Assembly: GCF_945873775.1 (NCBI RefSeq)
Contig: NZ_CAMCEC010000015.1
Coordinates: 1 to 55,546 of the forward strand
Source: an uncultured Treponema sp.
GTDB taxonomy: Bacteria > Spirochaetota > Spirochaetia > Treponematales > Treponemataceae
Direction: 5' to 3'
DNA length: 55,546 nt
Part shown: positions 24,460-33,430 of the stretch, one piece after another
Numbering within the stretch: the first letter of the stretch is position 1
Layout: each line of letters starts with the position of its first letter
Program-made: the position numbers and the translations under genes
Notes under the pieces: model-generated
The model's input: the letters and a program-made list of their open reading frames with translations, nothing else
Databases searched by the model: none
Told to the model about the DNA's origin: nothing

Positions 24460-25413
24460 TTAGTCCTTGTTTTCAGTTTTGCTTTCAACCGCTTTTCCAG
24501 AAATTGAAAGAATCTTTACTTTGGAACCATCGCTCAAAAGAGACTGTCCTTTTACAATTATAACGTCTCCTTCTTTGAGTCCTTCCTGAATTTCTGTCTT
24601 GTTGTCTACGGAAAGCCCTTCCTTTACAGAAACCATGTTTACGCTGGATTCCGCGCTTTCTGATTTTGCTGTGAATACGTAAGGCTTGCCGTCACGGTAA
24701 ACAATGGCGTCATTTGGAATAACAACAGCTCCTTCAATTGTGTCAGTGATGAGTTTTACACGGGCGTACATTCCTGCCTTTATTCTTGAGTCAGCTGGCT
24801 CAACCTTGAGCTTGGCAAGCATTGTGCGGCTTGTTGTGTCCAAAACCGGAGAAACTTCAAAAACGCGCGCTTTGAATTCAACTCCAGGATATGCGTCAAA
24901 ACTTACAATAGCAGTCTGGTTTTCACGGATTCTACTTATAAAGCGTTCAGCGACATTTACCTTTATCTGAAGTTCGTCTGTGTCGCTGATTTTTGCGATT
25001 GAATAGCTTTGTGAAACCATTGTTCCGATTGTTGGCGGAAATGAAGTTACTCTTCCTGAAATTGGAGCTTTTACAGGGTTTTCACTGTAGTTCATTCCAG
25101 GGCGGCTCGGGTCAACATAAGCTATAATCTGGTCTTTTTTTACAAGGTCTCCTACAGAAACTCTTATGCGAGAGATTTTTCCTGCCGCGTCCGGGTAGAC
25201 GTCAACTGCGGAAACAGAAGAAACATCTCCGCCGAATTCCAAGTAGTCGTCAAGGTTTCCGGCTTGAACAATGTCTGCGTTTACCGCGTAGATTGTTTCA
25301 GTTTCTTCTTCCTTTGCAGTTTTTTCTGATTTTCCCTTGCAGGAAACCAATGCGGATGACAAGATTGCCGCTGCCATCAAGATAAAAGGTAGTTTTGCGC
25401 TTGTTTTTTTCAT
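24460..25413 (-). CDS. RND periplasmic adaptor (membrane fusion lipoprotein)
   Basis: A protein of 317 aa from the ATG at 25413, chosen for its GGAGGAG ribosome-binding site; a longer frame to 25548 lies inside tolC. The N-terminus is a lipoprotein signal ending LSSALVSC with Cys as the anchor. The lipoyl/barrel-sandwich segment (AGKISRIRVSVGDLVKKDQI) has PGMNYSENPVKAPISGRV as its second half. A beta-barrel domain (MYARVKLITDTIEGAVVIP) and a MacA-like C-terminal domain (VKEGLSVDNKTEIQEGLKEGDVII) follow. The coiled-coil hairpin is absent or very short. It links the pump to the TolC-like channel. Confidence 0.93.
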   Translation of the reverse strand: MKKTSAKLPFILMAAAILSSALVSCKGKSEKTAKEEETETIYAVNADIVQAGNLDDYLEFGGDVSSVSAVDVYPDAAGKISRIRVSVGDLVKKDQIIAYVDPSRPGMNYSENPVKAPISGRVTSFPPTIGTMVSQSYSIAKISDTDELQIKVNVAERFISRIRENQTAIVSFDAYPGVEFKARVFEVSPVLDTTSRTMLAKLKVEPADSRIKAGMYARVKLITDTIEGAVVIPNDAIVYRDGKPYVFTAKSESAESSVNMVSVKEGLSVDNKTEIQEGLKEGDVIIVKGQSLLSDGSKVKILSISGKAVESKTENKD

Positions 25414-25414
25414 T

Positions 25415-26827
25415 TTATTTTTCTCCTCCGGTGAGTTTTGTATTAAGAGTTGTTTCCAAGTCAAGCAATGCTGAAATATAATTGAACTTCTGGTTTGCAA
25501 GTCCGAGTTTTGCAGTGTTAAGCTGGTTTTCTGCATCGCGCACATCAAGAAGTTCTCTTGTTCCGTTGCGGTAAGCGCGCACTGTCATGTCATAAGAGCG
25601 CTGGGCAAGTGTTATGCTTCTGTTCATGGACTGAATCTGCTCGCGCGCCTGAATCAATGTGTCTACAGATTTGCGGACTGTCATTTTCTGGTTTTCAAGG
25701 AGCATTTCTCTGCTTACCTTGAGCTTGTCAAGATTCGCCTGCAAGTCTTTTGCCTGCTGTCTGTTTGCCGAGAACGGAAGAATGTTTGTAAGGTTCCAGC
25801 CAATCGTAAAGCTTATAGAGCCAGAATCTGTCCAGTCTCCGCCAGTTGGGAATCCGCCTTTGTCTGCGTCAAGGAAATCTGTGAGCATTGGCTTAAATCC
25901 GTAGCTAATATTGAAAAACGGAGTGTAAATGCTAAGGTTCAATGCGTCAAGATTGCGCTGAAGCTGCTCAATGTTCTTGTCAATTGACTGAAGGTCTAGG
26001 CTGTTGTTTCCGTAGCGTTCAATAAGAGTGTCGTAATGCAAGTCAACATAAAAAGGCTCAATGCTTCCCTGCAAAACAATGTCCGTTCCTACTGGAAGAC
26101 CCAAAAGAAATGCAAAAGTGTCAAGCTGCTGGCGGAATTCACGTTCCATCTGGGCAACTTCCGGGCTTTTGTTCTGGTATGTAACCTGCGCCTGGAGCAT
26201 TGAAAGCTCTGGAACCATTCCGTTTTTAAAGTTCGCTTCTGCCTGAACCATGCGCCTTCTTGAATTTTCAAGAGTTGTTTTCTGCAAATTTAAATTTTCC
26301 TGCTGTAAGAGAAGTCCGTAGAAAAGTTTTTTTACATTTACTTCTGTTTCAACAAGGCTCTGCTCATAGCTGATTTTTCCTGCTTCGTAGCCTGCTTTTG
26401 CCGCTCTTATCTGCTGAATCATTGCAAGGCTGAAATTCCAGTCAACTGAAAGTGTTGCAATTCCTGTCCATTTCATGCTGTCTGTTTCTTCAATTTCAGG
26501 AAGCCCGTGAAGTTTCATCATTGTGTTTGTTCCCGCCAAATTTGAAGAAATGTCTGTAGTTCTGTTGAGAGTTCCCATTGCCTGAACTGTCGGAAGCAAA
26601 ACATTCCAGGCGTTCTTTCCTGCGCGCTCCTTGATTTCAAGGTCAATGTCGGCAGTCTTGAGCGTGTGGCTGTTTTCGAGCGCGTAATCCACGGCTTCGT
26701 AAATTGTCAATTTTACAGTTTTTTTGTCAGGTTCACTCTGCTGCTGGGCTTCCTGCGCAAAGACAAAAGCTCCAGACATAGCAAGCAAGACTGAAATCTT
26801 AAAAAACGTCTTTTTGCTGAAAATCAT
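25415..26827 (-). CDS. TolC-family outer-membrane efflux factor
   Basis: A 470-aa protein with a cleavable signal (KISVLLAMSGAFVFAQ). Two long alpha-helical OEP repeats (for example LTIYEAVDYALENSHTLKTA and later LAQRSYDMTVRAYRNGTRE) are separated by short beta segments. It forms a trimeric outer-membrane channel for the RND pump encoded downstream. It overlaps the TetR gene by four bases and ends one base before the adaptor ATG, so regulator, channel, adaptor, pump and PII-like protein form one operon. Length and repeats are normal. Confidence 0.92.
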   Translation of the reverse strand: MIFSKKTFFKISVLLAMSGAFVFAQEAQQQSEPDKKTVKLTIYEAVDYALENSHTLKTADIDLEIKERAGKNAWNVLLPTVQAMGTLNRTTDISSNLAGTNTMMKLHGLPEIEETDSMKWTGIATLSVDWNFSLAMIQQIRAAKAGYEAGKISYEQSLVETEVNVKKLFYGLLLQQENLNLQKTTLENSRRRMVQAEANFKNGMVPELSMLQAQVTYQNKSPEVAQMEREFRQQLDTFAFLLGLPVGTDIVLQGSIEPFYVDLHYDTLIERYGNNSLDLQSIDKNIEQLQRNLDALNLSIYTPFFNISYGFKPMLTDFLDADKGGFPTGGDWTDSGSISFTIGWNLTNILPFSANRQQAKDLQANLDKLKVSREMLLENQKMTVRKSVDTLIQAREQIQSMNRSITLAQRSYDMTVRAYRNGTRELLDVRDAENQLNTAKLGLANQKFNYISALLDLETTLNTKLTGGEK

Positions 26828-28116
26828 TTCTTTCCTCCTGAAATATTATTTTCTTTATTATCAATAAAATTAATTCCTTTTTCCATGCAATAGAAAAAAT
26901 CCTTCATTGCGGCGTGAACAGATTCCTCTGGAAAATTATGAAGCTCGTTGTGCAGCAAGAAAAAAATCGGCATGTGGAAAATCCACGAAAACATAATCTG
27001 TACATCCATCTTTGGAGTTCCAAAATCTGGTACCTGGGTTATAATGTCGGCATTGAGAATAAAAGATGTAAAGTCAAGCTGCTCGTCTTTGCCAATTGCC
27101 ATTTCCCTTTTTTCGTGCATCTCCTTGATTTTAAAATCATTCTTTGAATTCTGGAAGGTGAGCCAGTGGCAAACATAAAGCAGGCCCTTTCTTTTTAGGA
27201 AAAATTCAATTTCAGTTTCCATAAAAATGTATATACATTCCGCGCTGTTTTTTGCGTAAAGAAGATTCTGCTTGATAACGTGAAACAAATTCAAACATTC
27301 TTCCTTTATAAGTGCTTTGAACATTTCTTTTTTTGAGCTGAAATTTGTATACAGGCTGCTTTTTGCAAGTCCAAGTTCTTTTGCAAGTTCTTCAATTGTA
27401 GTTCCTGAAAAACCTACTCTGCGCACAACGTTTCCGATTGCTGTAAAAAATTTGCAAGGCTCTTTTAAAGACTGAATTTCTTTGCTGCAAAGAATGTCAA
27501 GCTGAGAAAGCCGGAGCGCGTCAATGTTTTTTATGTCGTGCCCAAGTCCGCCAAACTTAACAAAGCTGGCAAGTTTTTCTGCATATTCCTGAATATTTTC
27601 ATCTGTGTCCTGAAGTTTTTTGTCTAGCAGGATAAAGTCTCTTGCGCCTTGGAAAAAAATTATTGTGGCGGAAATATAAAGAACTTTTTTGTAAACTTCA
27701 ATATCCGCAATGTTTCCGCAGCTGTCAAAAATATTTTCTAAGTTTAAATCTGAAATTCCGTTTTTTTCTATTTCAATCAAAAAGTTGTCAATGCTAAACT
27801 CAAGAGAATTTGAAAGTATAAAATAGAAATATGATTTTTTATTGCAAAGGAGAACTATAACTTTTTCAAGAACAGAAGCATCGTTTGGATTTTGTCCGCA
27901 GTTTTTTATTGTGTCTGCAATATCGCTAAGAATAAGCGACTTCATTGCATTTTCCAAGTCTTCACGGCTTTTAAAATGTTTGTAAATCGCAGGTTTTGTA
28001 ATGCCAGCTTTTGCAGCGATTTTTGAAAGCGAAATTCTCTCAAAAAAAAGCATATCGTAAAAAGAGAATGCTGACTGAATAATTTTGTCTCTGGTTGAAT
28101 TCTTCTTCTTTTCCAT
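26824..28116 (-). CDS. tandem double-HTH TetR/AcrR regulator of the efflux operon
   Basis: A 430-aa protein, about twice the usual TetR length. It has two TetR DNA-binding domains: residues about 9-52 (RDKIIQSAFSFYDMLFFERI, then AGITKPAIYKHFKSRED) and about 218-260 (GFSGTTIEELAKELGLAKSS, then YTNFSSKKEMFKAL). Each is followed by an all-alpha ligand-type domain. It therefore looks like a head-to-tail fusion of two regulators. It heads the RND operon, and a palindrome lies at the promoter just upstream, so autorepression and ligand-induced expression of efflux are inferred. The ATG at 28116 fits the standard TetR N-terminus. Confidence 0.88.
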   Translation of the reverse strand: MEKKKNSTRDKIIQSAFSFYDMLFFERISLSKIAAKAGITKPAIYKHFKSREDLENAMKSLILSDIADTIKNCGQNPNDASVLEKVIVLLCNKKSYFYFILSNSLEFSIDNFLIEIEKNGISDLNLENIFDSCGNIADIEVYKKVLYISATIIFFQGARDFILLDKKLQDTDENIQEYAEKLASFVKFGGLGHDIKNIDALRLSQLDILCSKEIQSLKEPCKFFTAIGNVVRRVGFSGTTIEELAKELGLAKSSLYTNFSSKKEMFKALIKEECLNLFHVIKQNLLYAKNSAECIYIFMETEIEFFLKRKGLLYVCHWLTFQNSKNDFKIKEMHEKREMAIGKDEQLDFTSFILNADIITQVPDFGTPKMDVQIMFSWIFHMPIFFLLHNELHNFPEESVHAAMKDFFYCMEKGINFIDNKENNISGGKK

Positions 28117-28129
28117 ACTTGTCTATAGC

Positions 28130-28149
28130 GTTACCGAATAATCGGTAAC
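28130..28149. promoter_or_regulatory. palindromic operator candidate for the TetR regulator
   Basis: GTTACCGA-ATAA-TCGGTAAC, with 8-bp perfect arms. It starts about 5 bp past the -10 of the efflux promoter and 14 bp before the regulator ATG, an ideal place for repression. Confidence 0.7.
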
Positions 28150-28153
28150 TGAA

Positions 28154-28182
28154 AATATAAACGACATTTTATTGTAAGTCAA
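28154..28182 (-). promoter_or_regulatory. promoter of the efflux operon
   Basis: On the minus strand, TTGACT (28182-28177), a 17-bp spacer and TATATT (28159-28154). The operator palindrome follows at once, covering the predicted start site. Confidence 0.7.
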
Positions 28183-28292
28183 TAAGATACAGAAAAAAAA
28201 TTATTTTTTTTTGCGATATTGTTGTATAAGCTGCGGCAATGACAGGCAGTTGAAATGTTGGTAATGACAACGCAATTAGCAAGTTGAATATT

Positions 28293-28322
28293 TTATTGCC
28301 ATTATCGCTTGACCCAATAATC
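28293..28322 (-). repeat. dispersed palindromic intergenic repeat, copy 2 (degenerate)
   Basis: On the minus strand it reads GATTATTGGGTCAAGC, then GATAATGGCAATAA. It is related to the copies at 19832 and 38036. It overlaps the stop codon of the pseudouridine synthase gene. Confidence 0.5.
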
Positions 28323-29064
28323 ATTGAGCTTTTATATTGTAAGAACATTCAACAATTTTTCCGGTCAAAGGGTGCGGAAATTTTAGGTAATCTGCAAAGA
28401 ACTGCATTTCTTCATTTTGGCTGCAAAGCGGATTGTAAAGTTTGTCTCCGCGGACGGGAAAGCCAAGCCAAGCTAAATGGCATCTTACTTGGTGGCGGTA
28501 GCCTTCTTTTATAGAACATTTTGCAAAAAGTTTGTCTGTATCCATAAAAACTTCTGTTGTGTAAATTTTTTCACTGCATTTTTTTTGCGCTGCTTTTCCA
28601 GAATTGATTGTTACAGGCCGGACTTGCGCTGATTTTAAGGAAAAAGGTCTGAATTTTGAAGAAACTGTATATTTTTTTATACAATCTGATTTATTTTCTA
28701 GTAGAAATTCAGCTGGAGGAAATCCTTCTGGCATTTTTTCAATTTTCTGGCATTTTGCAGAATAGCCTTTTAAGAACTTTCCTTCATGTTGAAAATTTAT
28801 AAACGCATTGTAGCATTCTTGTGTTGCGGCAATTAAAAGCAAACCTTCTGTTTCCGTGTCAATTCTATGCACAAGTCCGTGTTCTATTGCTTTTTTTCCG
28901 GAAACTTCTAAAAGATATGGGTACAGTTTGGCAGCTTGTGTAAACGCGCATTTGTCCCCTTCAAAAAGCGGCGCGCTTGGAAGTCCTCGTGGCTTTTTTA
29001 TGACTACAAACGGATTTTCTTTTGTCGGCTCAATGACAATCTGTATCTGTTTTTCTGCATCCAT
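28321..29064 (-). CDS. RluA-family pseudouridine synthase
   Basis: A 247-aa protein with the RluA-type catalytic motif HRIDTETEGLLLIA (catalytic Asp within HRID) and the C-terminal YRHQVRCHLAWLGFPVRGDKLY. It lacks an N-terminal S4 domain. It converts uridines in rRNA or tRNA to pseudouridine; the target position cannot be assigned. It starts 6 bp after the RluD-like gene on the same strand, so two pseudouridine synthases are co-transcribed. The family is certain, the substrate is not. Confidence 0.9.
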   Translation of the reverse strand: MDAEKQIQIVIEPTKENPFVVIKKPRGLPSAPLFEGDKCAFTQAAKLYPYLLEVSGKKAIEHGLVHRIDTETEGLLLIAATQECYNAFINFQHEGKFLKGYSAKCQKIEKMPEGFPPAEFLLENKSDCIKKYTVSSKFRPFSLKSAQVRPVTINSGKAAQKKCSEKIYTTEVFMDTDKLFAKCSIKEGYRHQVRCHLAWLGFPVRGDKLYNPLCSQNEEMQFFADYLKFPHPLTGKIVECSYNIKAQ

Positions 29065-29070
29065 TGTCTG

Positions 29071-30051
29071 TTACTTGTCCTTTGGAAGAATTACTTTTGT
29101 GTAGTCGCGCTTTAAAACTTTCATAACTTCTATAAAGCGTTCAGGCGTTGGAGATTTAAAAGTTGAAAGTTTTTCTTTTCCCGGAATTTTTATTTTCAAA
29201 AGCCTTGCATTCAGCATGAGAGTTGCCTTTGGAAATTTTTTATCCTGATGCGCATAGATTCCGTCGCCAAGAATAGGACAGTTCAGGTATTTCATGTGCA
29301 CCCGTATTTGATGTGTTCTTCCAGTGTTTATCCGAACTTTCATCAAGGAATATTCTCCGTAGCAACTTATGCACTCGTAGTAGCTTTCGGCAGGCTTTCC
29401 TTCTTCCGTGCCAACTACAGCCTTGAATCTTTTTCTTTCTTTTGGGTCGCGGATTATATTTGTCTGAATAATTCCGTGCTGATGCTGAGGACGGCCAATG
29501 CAGATTGCAATGTATTCTTTTACAATTAAACTGTGGTTTCTAAATTGGGCTGAAAGGAATTCTTCTGTGTCGTGATTTTTTGCAGTTATAATTATGCCGG
29601 AAGTTTCTTTGTCCAGCCTGTGAACAATTCCCGGCCTGCGGTTTGAAAGAATTTTTGAAACCTGCCCTTCCTTCAGTTCTGGAATTGATTGTCTTCCCCA
29701 ATGATATAAAAGCGCGTTTACCAAAGTGCCTTTCCAGTTTCCCGCGGCAGGATGAGTCACCATTCCCTGCTTTTTATTTACAACGCAGACATTTTCATCT
29801 TCATAAATAATATCAAGCGGAATATTTTCAGGCTCAATATTGTCTGGAACATTTTCTTCCCACTGAATATCGATTATATCATTTGCCTTTACTTGGCACG
29901 AAATTTTTTGCTTTTTTCCGTTTACTTGAATACAGACAATTCCGCTTTTCAGTTTGCTTCTGTTCATTCCGTTTGGAAGAGACGCAATGTATTTATCTAG
30001 CCGGATTTCGCCTTTGTAAGTTGGAGGAACTTTGTTTGTAAAAAAAGACAT
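29071..30051 (-). CDS. RluD-like pseudouridine synthase with S4 domain
   Basis: A 326-aa protein. An N-terminal S4 RNA-binding domain (IRLDKYIASLPNGMNRSKLK) is followed by the catalytic domain with HRLDKETSGIIITAK (catalytic Asp in HRLD) and INTGRTHQIRVHMKYLNCPI, ending with GDGIY. The architecture matches RluC/RluD, which modify 23S rRNA helix 69 or nearby sites. Its stop adjoins the start of the second synthase, and its start immediately follows the small membrane protein gene. Standard housekeeping gene; the exact target is inferred only by family. Confidence 0.92.
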   Translation of the reverse strand: MSFFTNKVPPTYKGEIRLDKYIASLPNGMNRSKLKSGIVCIQVNGKKQKISCQVKANDIIDIQWEENVPDNIEPENIPLDIIYEDENVCVVNKKQGMVTHPAAGNWKGTLVNALLYHWGRQSIPELKEGQVSKILSNRRPGIVHRLDKETSGIIITAKNHDTEEFLSAQFRNHSLIVKEYIAICIGRPQHQHGIIQTNIIRDPKERKRFKAVVGTEEGKPAESYYECISCYGEYSLMKVRINTGRTHQIRVHMKYLNCPILGDGIYAHQDKKFPKATLMLNARLLKIKIPGKEKLSTFKSPTPERFIEVMKVLKRDYTKVILPKDK

Positions 30052-30537
30052 CTATTGCTCCGAAGTTAAGTTTTCATTTTTTGTATTTTCGCTTTCTTGA
30101 AACGGAACTACTATAATCTGATCGTGGCTTTCAAGAATTTTCTTCTGGCGTTTTTTTTCGTTGTGGCGTTTTACAAGATTTATCGCAAGGTCTGAAAATC
30201 CAATAAGCACACCTGCGCCAATTGAAGCGCAAAAAATTTTCATCTGCTCTCCTTCCGTAAAAGAAGTGCCTTTAGTAAAAGGAGTTTCAAAAGTTGAAGA
30301 ATTTCCAGAAAAATACTGGTATGCACTGTAGCCCAAATTCACACTGATTGCGACAAACGGAACTGCTCCAAGAGAAACAATTTCAAACCGCCTCAAATCT
30401 TTTGACCACTGCGGAAATTCATTTTCGGTATATGGTTCTGGAGTTGAGTCTGTATTTTCCGAAGACTGAGAAAAAACTTGCAACGGAAAAAAAAGAGGCA
30501 AAATAAAAACAATTAAAATAAAATGAAAATTTTTCAT
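30052..30537 (-). CDS. exported two-TM hypothetical protein
   Basis: A protein of 161 aa from the ATG at 30537. It has an N-terminal signal (FHFILIVFILPLFFPLQVFS), a spacer rich in Ser, Glu and Pro, then two hydrophobic segments (VSLGAVPFVAISVNLGYSAY and IFCASIGAGVLIGFSDLAIN) and a basic, then acidic tail. I do not recognise a family. It overlaps the end of the yggS-like gene by six bases and abuts the RluD-like gene, so it is a stable member of this operon. A TTG start at 30564 would add residues before the signal. Confidence 0.65.
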   Translation of the reverse strand: MKNFHFILIVFILPLFFPLQVFSQSSENTDSTPEPYTENEFPQWSKDLRRFEIVSLGAVPFVAISVNLGYSAYQYFSGNSSTFETPFTKGTSFTEGEQMKIFCASIGAGVLIGFSDLAINLVKRHNEKKRQKKILESHDQIIVVPFQESENTKNENLTSEQ

Positions 30538-30541
30538 CCTG

Positions 30542-31258
30542 CTAAGAGTAGTCGCGTTCTCCAAACAATGCTGTTCCTATGCGGACCAATGTGCTTCCTT
30601 CTTCGATTGCAATTTTATAGTCGCCGCTCATTCCCATGCTAAGCTCGTTTATTTCAAGTGAAGGAAATCTTTTATTTAGTTCATCTTTTAAATTTCGTAG
30701 TTCAGAAAAAGATGCGCGGATAAGTTTTTCGTCTTGAGTAAAAGGCGCCATTGTCATAAGTCCTTTTGGAACAATGTGCGGATAAATTCCATTTGCGCAG
30801 TTTTCTACTGATTTCAGCAATACGGACTTTTCCTTGTAGCCGCTTTTTGAATCTTCGCCAGTGTGAATTTCAAAGAACACTTCAATTTTCTTTTCAAATT
30901 TTGCGCATTGTTTTTCAATTTTCGCCAAAAGCTCTTCTCTGTCCACGGATTGAATGCAAGACGCGATTTCAACGGCTTTTTTTACTTTGTTTGTCTGGAG
31001 GCTTCCGATTATGTGGAGCTCAGGCTTGATTTTTGAAACTGAATTTATCTGTGTGAATTTTGCAAAAGCCTCTTGCACTCGGTTTTCACCAAAAAGTATT
31101 TGTCCAGTTTTTAGCGCAGCCAAAACATCTTCCGCAGGATGAAATTTGCTTACAGCGCAAAGTTTTACGCAGCCTTCATTTCTGCCGGATTTCTTTTCAG
31201 CTTCTTTAATCTGATTTCTAACTGATTCAAAATTTTCTGCAATTTGTTCCGCTGTCAT
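30542..31258 (-). CDS. yggS: YggS/PLPBP-family PLP-binding protein
   Basis: A 238-aa PLP homeostasis protein with the alanine-racemase-type barrel. It has CAVSKFHPAEDVLAAL (the PLP lysine is in VSKFHP), FGENRVQEAFAKF, LHIIGSLQTNKVKKAVE, and the phosphate-binding region ELSMGMSGDYKIAIEEGST then VRIGTALFG. It binds PLP and buffers the free cofactor; it has no known catalytic reaction. It sits between rsmA and the small exported protein. Complete and of normal length. Confidence 0.93.
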   Translation of the reverse strand: MTAEQIAENFESVRNQIKEAEKKSGRNEGCVKLCAVSKFHPAEDVLAALKTGQILFGENRVQEAFAKFTQINSVSKIKPELHIIGSLQTNKVKKAVEIASCIQSVDREELLAKIEKQCAKFEKKIEVFFEIHTGEDSKSGYKEKSVLLKSVENCANGIYPHIVPKGLMTMAPFTQDEKLIRASFSELRNLKDELNKRFPSLEINELSMGMSGDYKIAIEEGSTLVRIGTALFGERDYS

Positions 31259-31273
31259 TTTTTGAGCCTCTTT

Positions 31274-32149
31274 TTACATTTTATCAGATTGCTTGAGTTG
31301 GCTCAACATATCCGAAATCTTTATAAAATCTTCGACTGCTAAATTTTCCGCACGTTCACTTTTTGAGATTCCGCATTTTTTAAAAAAATCTTCCGCTGAA
31401 ATATTTTCCGGGAGAAGTGGCTTTATATTATTCTGGATTGTTTTTCTTCTCGCGGCAAAAAGAGCATGGACAGTTTTTACAAAAAGCGCAGAGTTTCCGC
31501 TGAAAGGCTTTTCTTTTTTTGTCATAACAACTGCCTGAGACGAAACTGTAGGACGCGGCCAAAAACTGCTTGAGCCAAGAACAAGATCCAGTTTTACATT
31601 ATAGCCCCACTGGCACAAAACACTGAATGCAGAATAATTTTCAGTTCCCTTTTTTGCTGCCATTCGCTGGGCAACTTCTTTTTGAACTGTAAAGACGCAT
31701 TTTTCAAAAACAACATTTTCTGTGATTGTATCGGCAATAAACGTCGCTGCAATATTATATGGAAGATTTCCAAAAAGTTTTGAAGGTTTTTGCGGATTTT
31801 CTGCGAATGATTTTTTCCAGTTTTTTAAAACATCGCCTTCTACAATTTTAAATTTCCCTGCTTTTTCCTGCTGGCAAAAAAATTGCTTTAATATAGAAAT
31901 AAAGCCTCTGTCGATTTCAAAGACTTCAAGGTTTGCGCCGCTTAAAAGAATAAGTTCTGTCATGCAGCCAAGTCCAGGTCCGATTTCCCACACAAGCTCG
32001 TCTTTTTTCAATTCAAGAAGAGAAATAATTTTTTCCCTTGCAGACTGGTTTATCATAAAATTCTGTCCGAATTTTTTTTGCATTGCCATTCCTGCCTGTT
32101 CAAGAAAAGCTTTTAATTCAGATGGCGAATTATAATCGGGATGATTCAT
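31274..32149 (-). CDS. rsmA: 16S rRNA adenine dimethyltransferase (RsmA/KsgA)
   Basis: A 291-aa SAM-dependent enzyme. It has KKFGQNFMINQSAREKI, the SAM-binding WEIGPGLGCMTELIL, and the catalytic motif IV NLPYNIAATF, which is the family's NLPYxI. It dimethylates A1518 and A1519 of 16S rRNA late in small-subunit assembly. It is intact and of normal length, placed between the ComEC-like and YggS genes on the same strand. Firm call. Confidence 0.96.
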   Translation of the reverse strand: MNHPDYNSPSELKAFLEQAGMAMQKKFGQNFMINQSAREKIISLLELKKDELVWEIGPGLGCMTELILLSGANLEVFEIDRGFISILKQFFCQQEKAGKFKIVEGDVLKNWKKSFAENPQKPSKLFGNLPYNIAATFIADTITENVVFEKCVFTVQKEVAQRMAAKKGTENYSAFSVLCQWGYNVKLDLVLGSSSFWPRPTVSSQAVVMTKKEKPFSGNSALFVKTVHALFAARRKTIQNNIKPLLPENISAEDFFKKCGISKSERAENLAVEDFIKISDMLSQLKQSDKM

Positions 32150-32164
32150 GTTTGCTCCAAAAAA

Positions 32165-33430
32165 TTAAAATTCTACAAGCGGCAAAAGCGCAAAAAGTTC
32201 TGCCGTCAATTTTATTATCTGATAAAGAAAATTCATTATAGCTCCAAAGAACGGAGAAAGAAAAGGTATCATAAAAGAAAGCAAAATTGCAACCATGGCA
32301 AAAGTCAAAAATATGCTTACGAGCGGACAAACTGCAACTGAAGCAAGAATTCCTCCGGGAGCTGCTGATTTAAAAAGCGCAAGGCTTACAGGAAAAGTCG
32401 CGCTCTGTGCGCCGGCAGAAGCTGAAAGTGAATCTGAAATTTTTTTAGGAAAAAATGATTGAAAAAAACATTTAAACGCATTTCCAAAAAGAAGAATTCC
32501 TGCAAGTGCGCCATAAGAAAGTATAAACGCCGCTGAAAAAATATCATCAGGAAAAATCATGCAGTGAAGCAAAAATACAAAGCAAAGAACCTTGAAAAAA
32601 TTTACTTGAACGCAAAAGAAAATTCCGCAGAAAAGCAGAATCAAGGAACAAAGCAATGCTCGGAACAACGAAGGCGAAAGTCCTGCGAACCATACAAAAA
32701 ATAAAATTCCAAAAAGCCTAAGCCAAAAGTCAAATTTTTTTCCAAGAATCTTTTTTCCAGTTCCGCCTGCAATTGATGAAAAAAAAGAAAGATGCATTCC
32801 GCTTAATGCAAGAACGTGGGAAAGTCCTGCATTTCTAAAAGTTTCGCACAAGGAGCTGTCTGTGTATTCTCTTGAGCCGGAAAGCAAAGCCAAAATAAAA
32901 CCGCCTGCGCTTCCCCAGCCGTACATGAGCCTTTTGAATGTAAGCCTGCAAAAAGACCTGAACCTGGAAATTTTTTGTTTTAATGTCGGAGCTTGCTCTA
33001 GTTGTTCTGCGCTTTCTGCTGAAAAAAATGATTTTGAAAATTTACCATAAAAAGTTACAGCTTCACCTTCTTCAATGATTACTTCATTTTTTGAAGATGA
33101 ATATAATTTTCCAGGATATAAAGATTCAATGATTTTTGCAGGAACAAGAACTGAAATTTTTCCAGATGCCTGCGAATTTATTTTTACGCCGGAAATTTCA
33201 CCTGAAACAGAATTAAGTTTTATTTTAAGAATGTAAGACTTTCCAGAAGAAATTTTTGAAGGATTTGAGCAAATTATGCCGGACGCAGTGTCTATTTTTT
33301 CCAAAGGAATCAGGCTTTTATACGGAAAACGCTCTTTGCATTTAAAAAAGCCTGAGTAAATAAAAATACAGAATATTACCGCCGCTAGAACAAAAGGACT
33401 TAGAAAATTTTCTTTTAAGAATTCTACCAC
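32165..33430 (-). CDS. short ComEC/Rec2-type DNA-uptake membrane protein
   Basis: A 421-aa protein with about eight transmembrane segments. It carries the competence-domain signature FRNAGLSHVLALSGMHLSFF and the following GLSPSLFRALLCSLILLFCG. An N-terminal OB-like part precedes it. Full ComEC proteins are about 700-800 aa with a C-terminal metallo-beta-lactamase-like nuclease domain, which is absent here. The GTG start at 33430 overlaps the end of the upstream gene. It could act in DNA transport without nuclease, or be a reduced form typical of some spirochaetes. Confidence 0.85.
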   Translation of the reverse strand: MVEFLKENFLSPFVLAAVIFCIFIYSGFFKCKERFPYKSLIPLEKIDTASGIICSNPSKISSGKSYILKIKLNSVSGEISGVKINSQASGKISVLVPAKIIESLYPGKLYSSSKNEVIIEEGEAVTFYGKFSKSFFSAESAEQLEQAPTLKQKISRFRSFCRLTFKRLMYGWGSAGGFILALLSGSREYTDSSLCETFRNAGLSHVLALSGMHLSFFSSIAGGTGKKILGKKFDFWLRLFGILFFVWFAGLSPSLFRALLCSLILLFCGIFFCVQVNFFKVLCFVFLLHCMIFPDDIFSAAFILSYGALAGILLFGNAFKCFFQSFFPKKISDSLSASAGAQSATFPVSLALFKSAAPGGILASVAVCPLVSIFLTFAMVAILLSFMIPFLSPFFGAIMNFLYQIIKLTAELFALLPLVEF

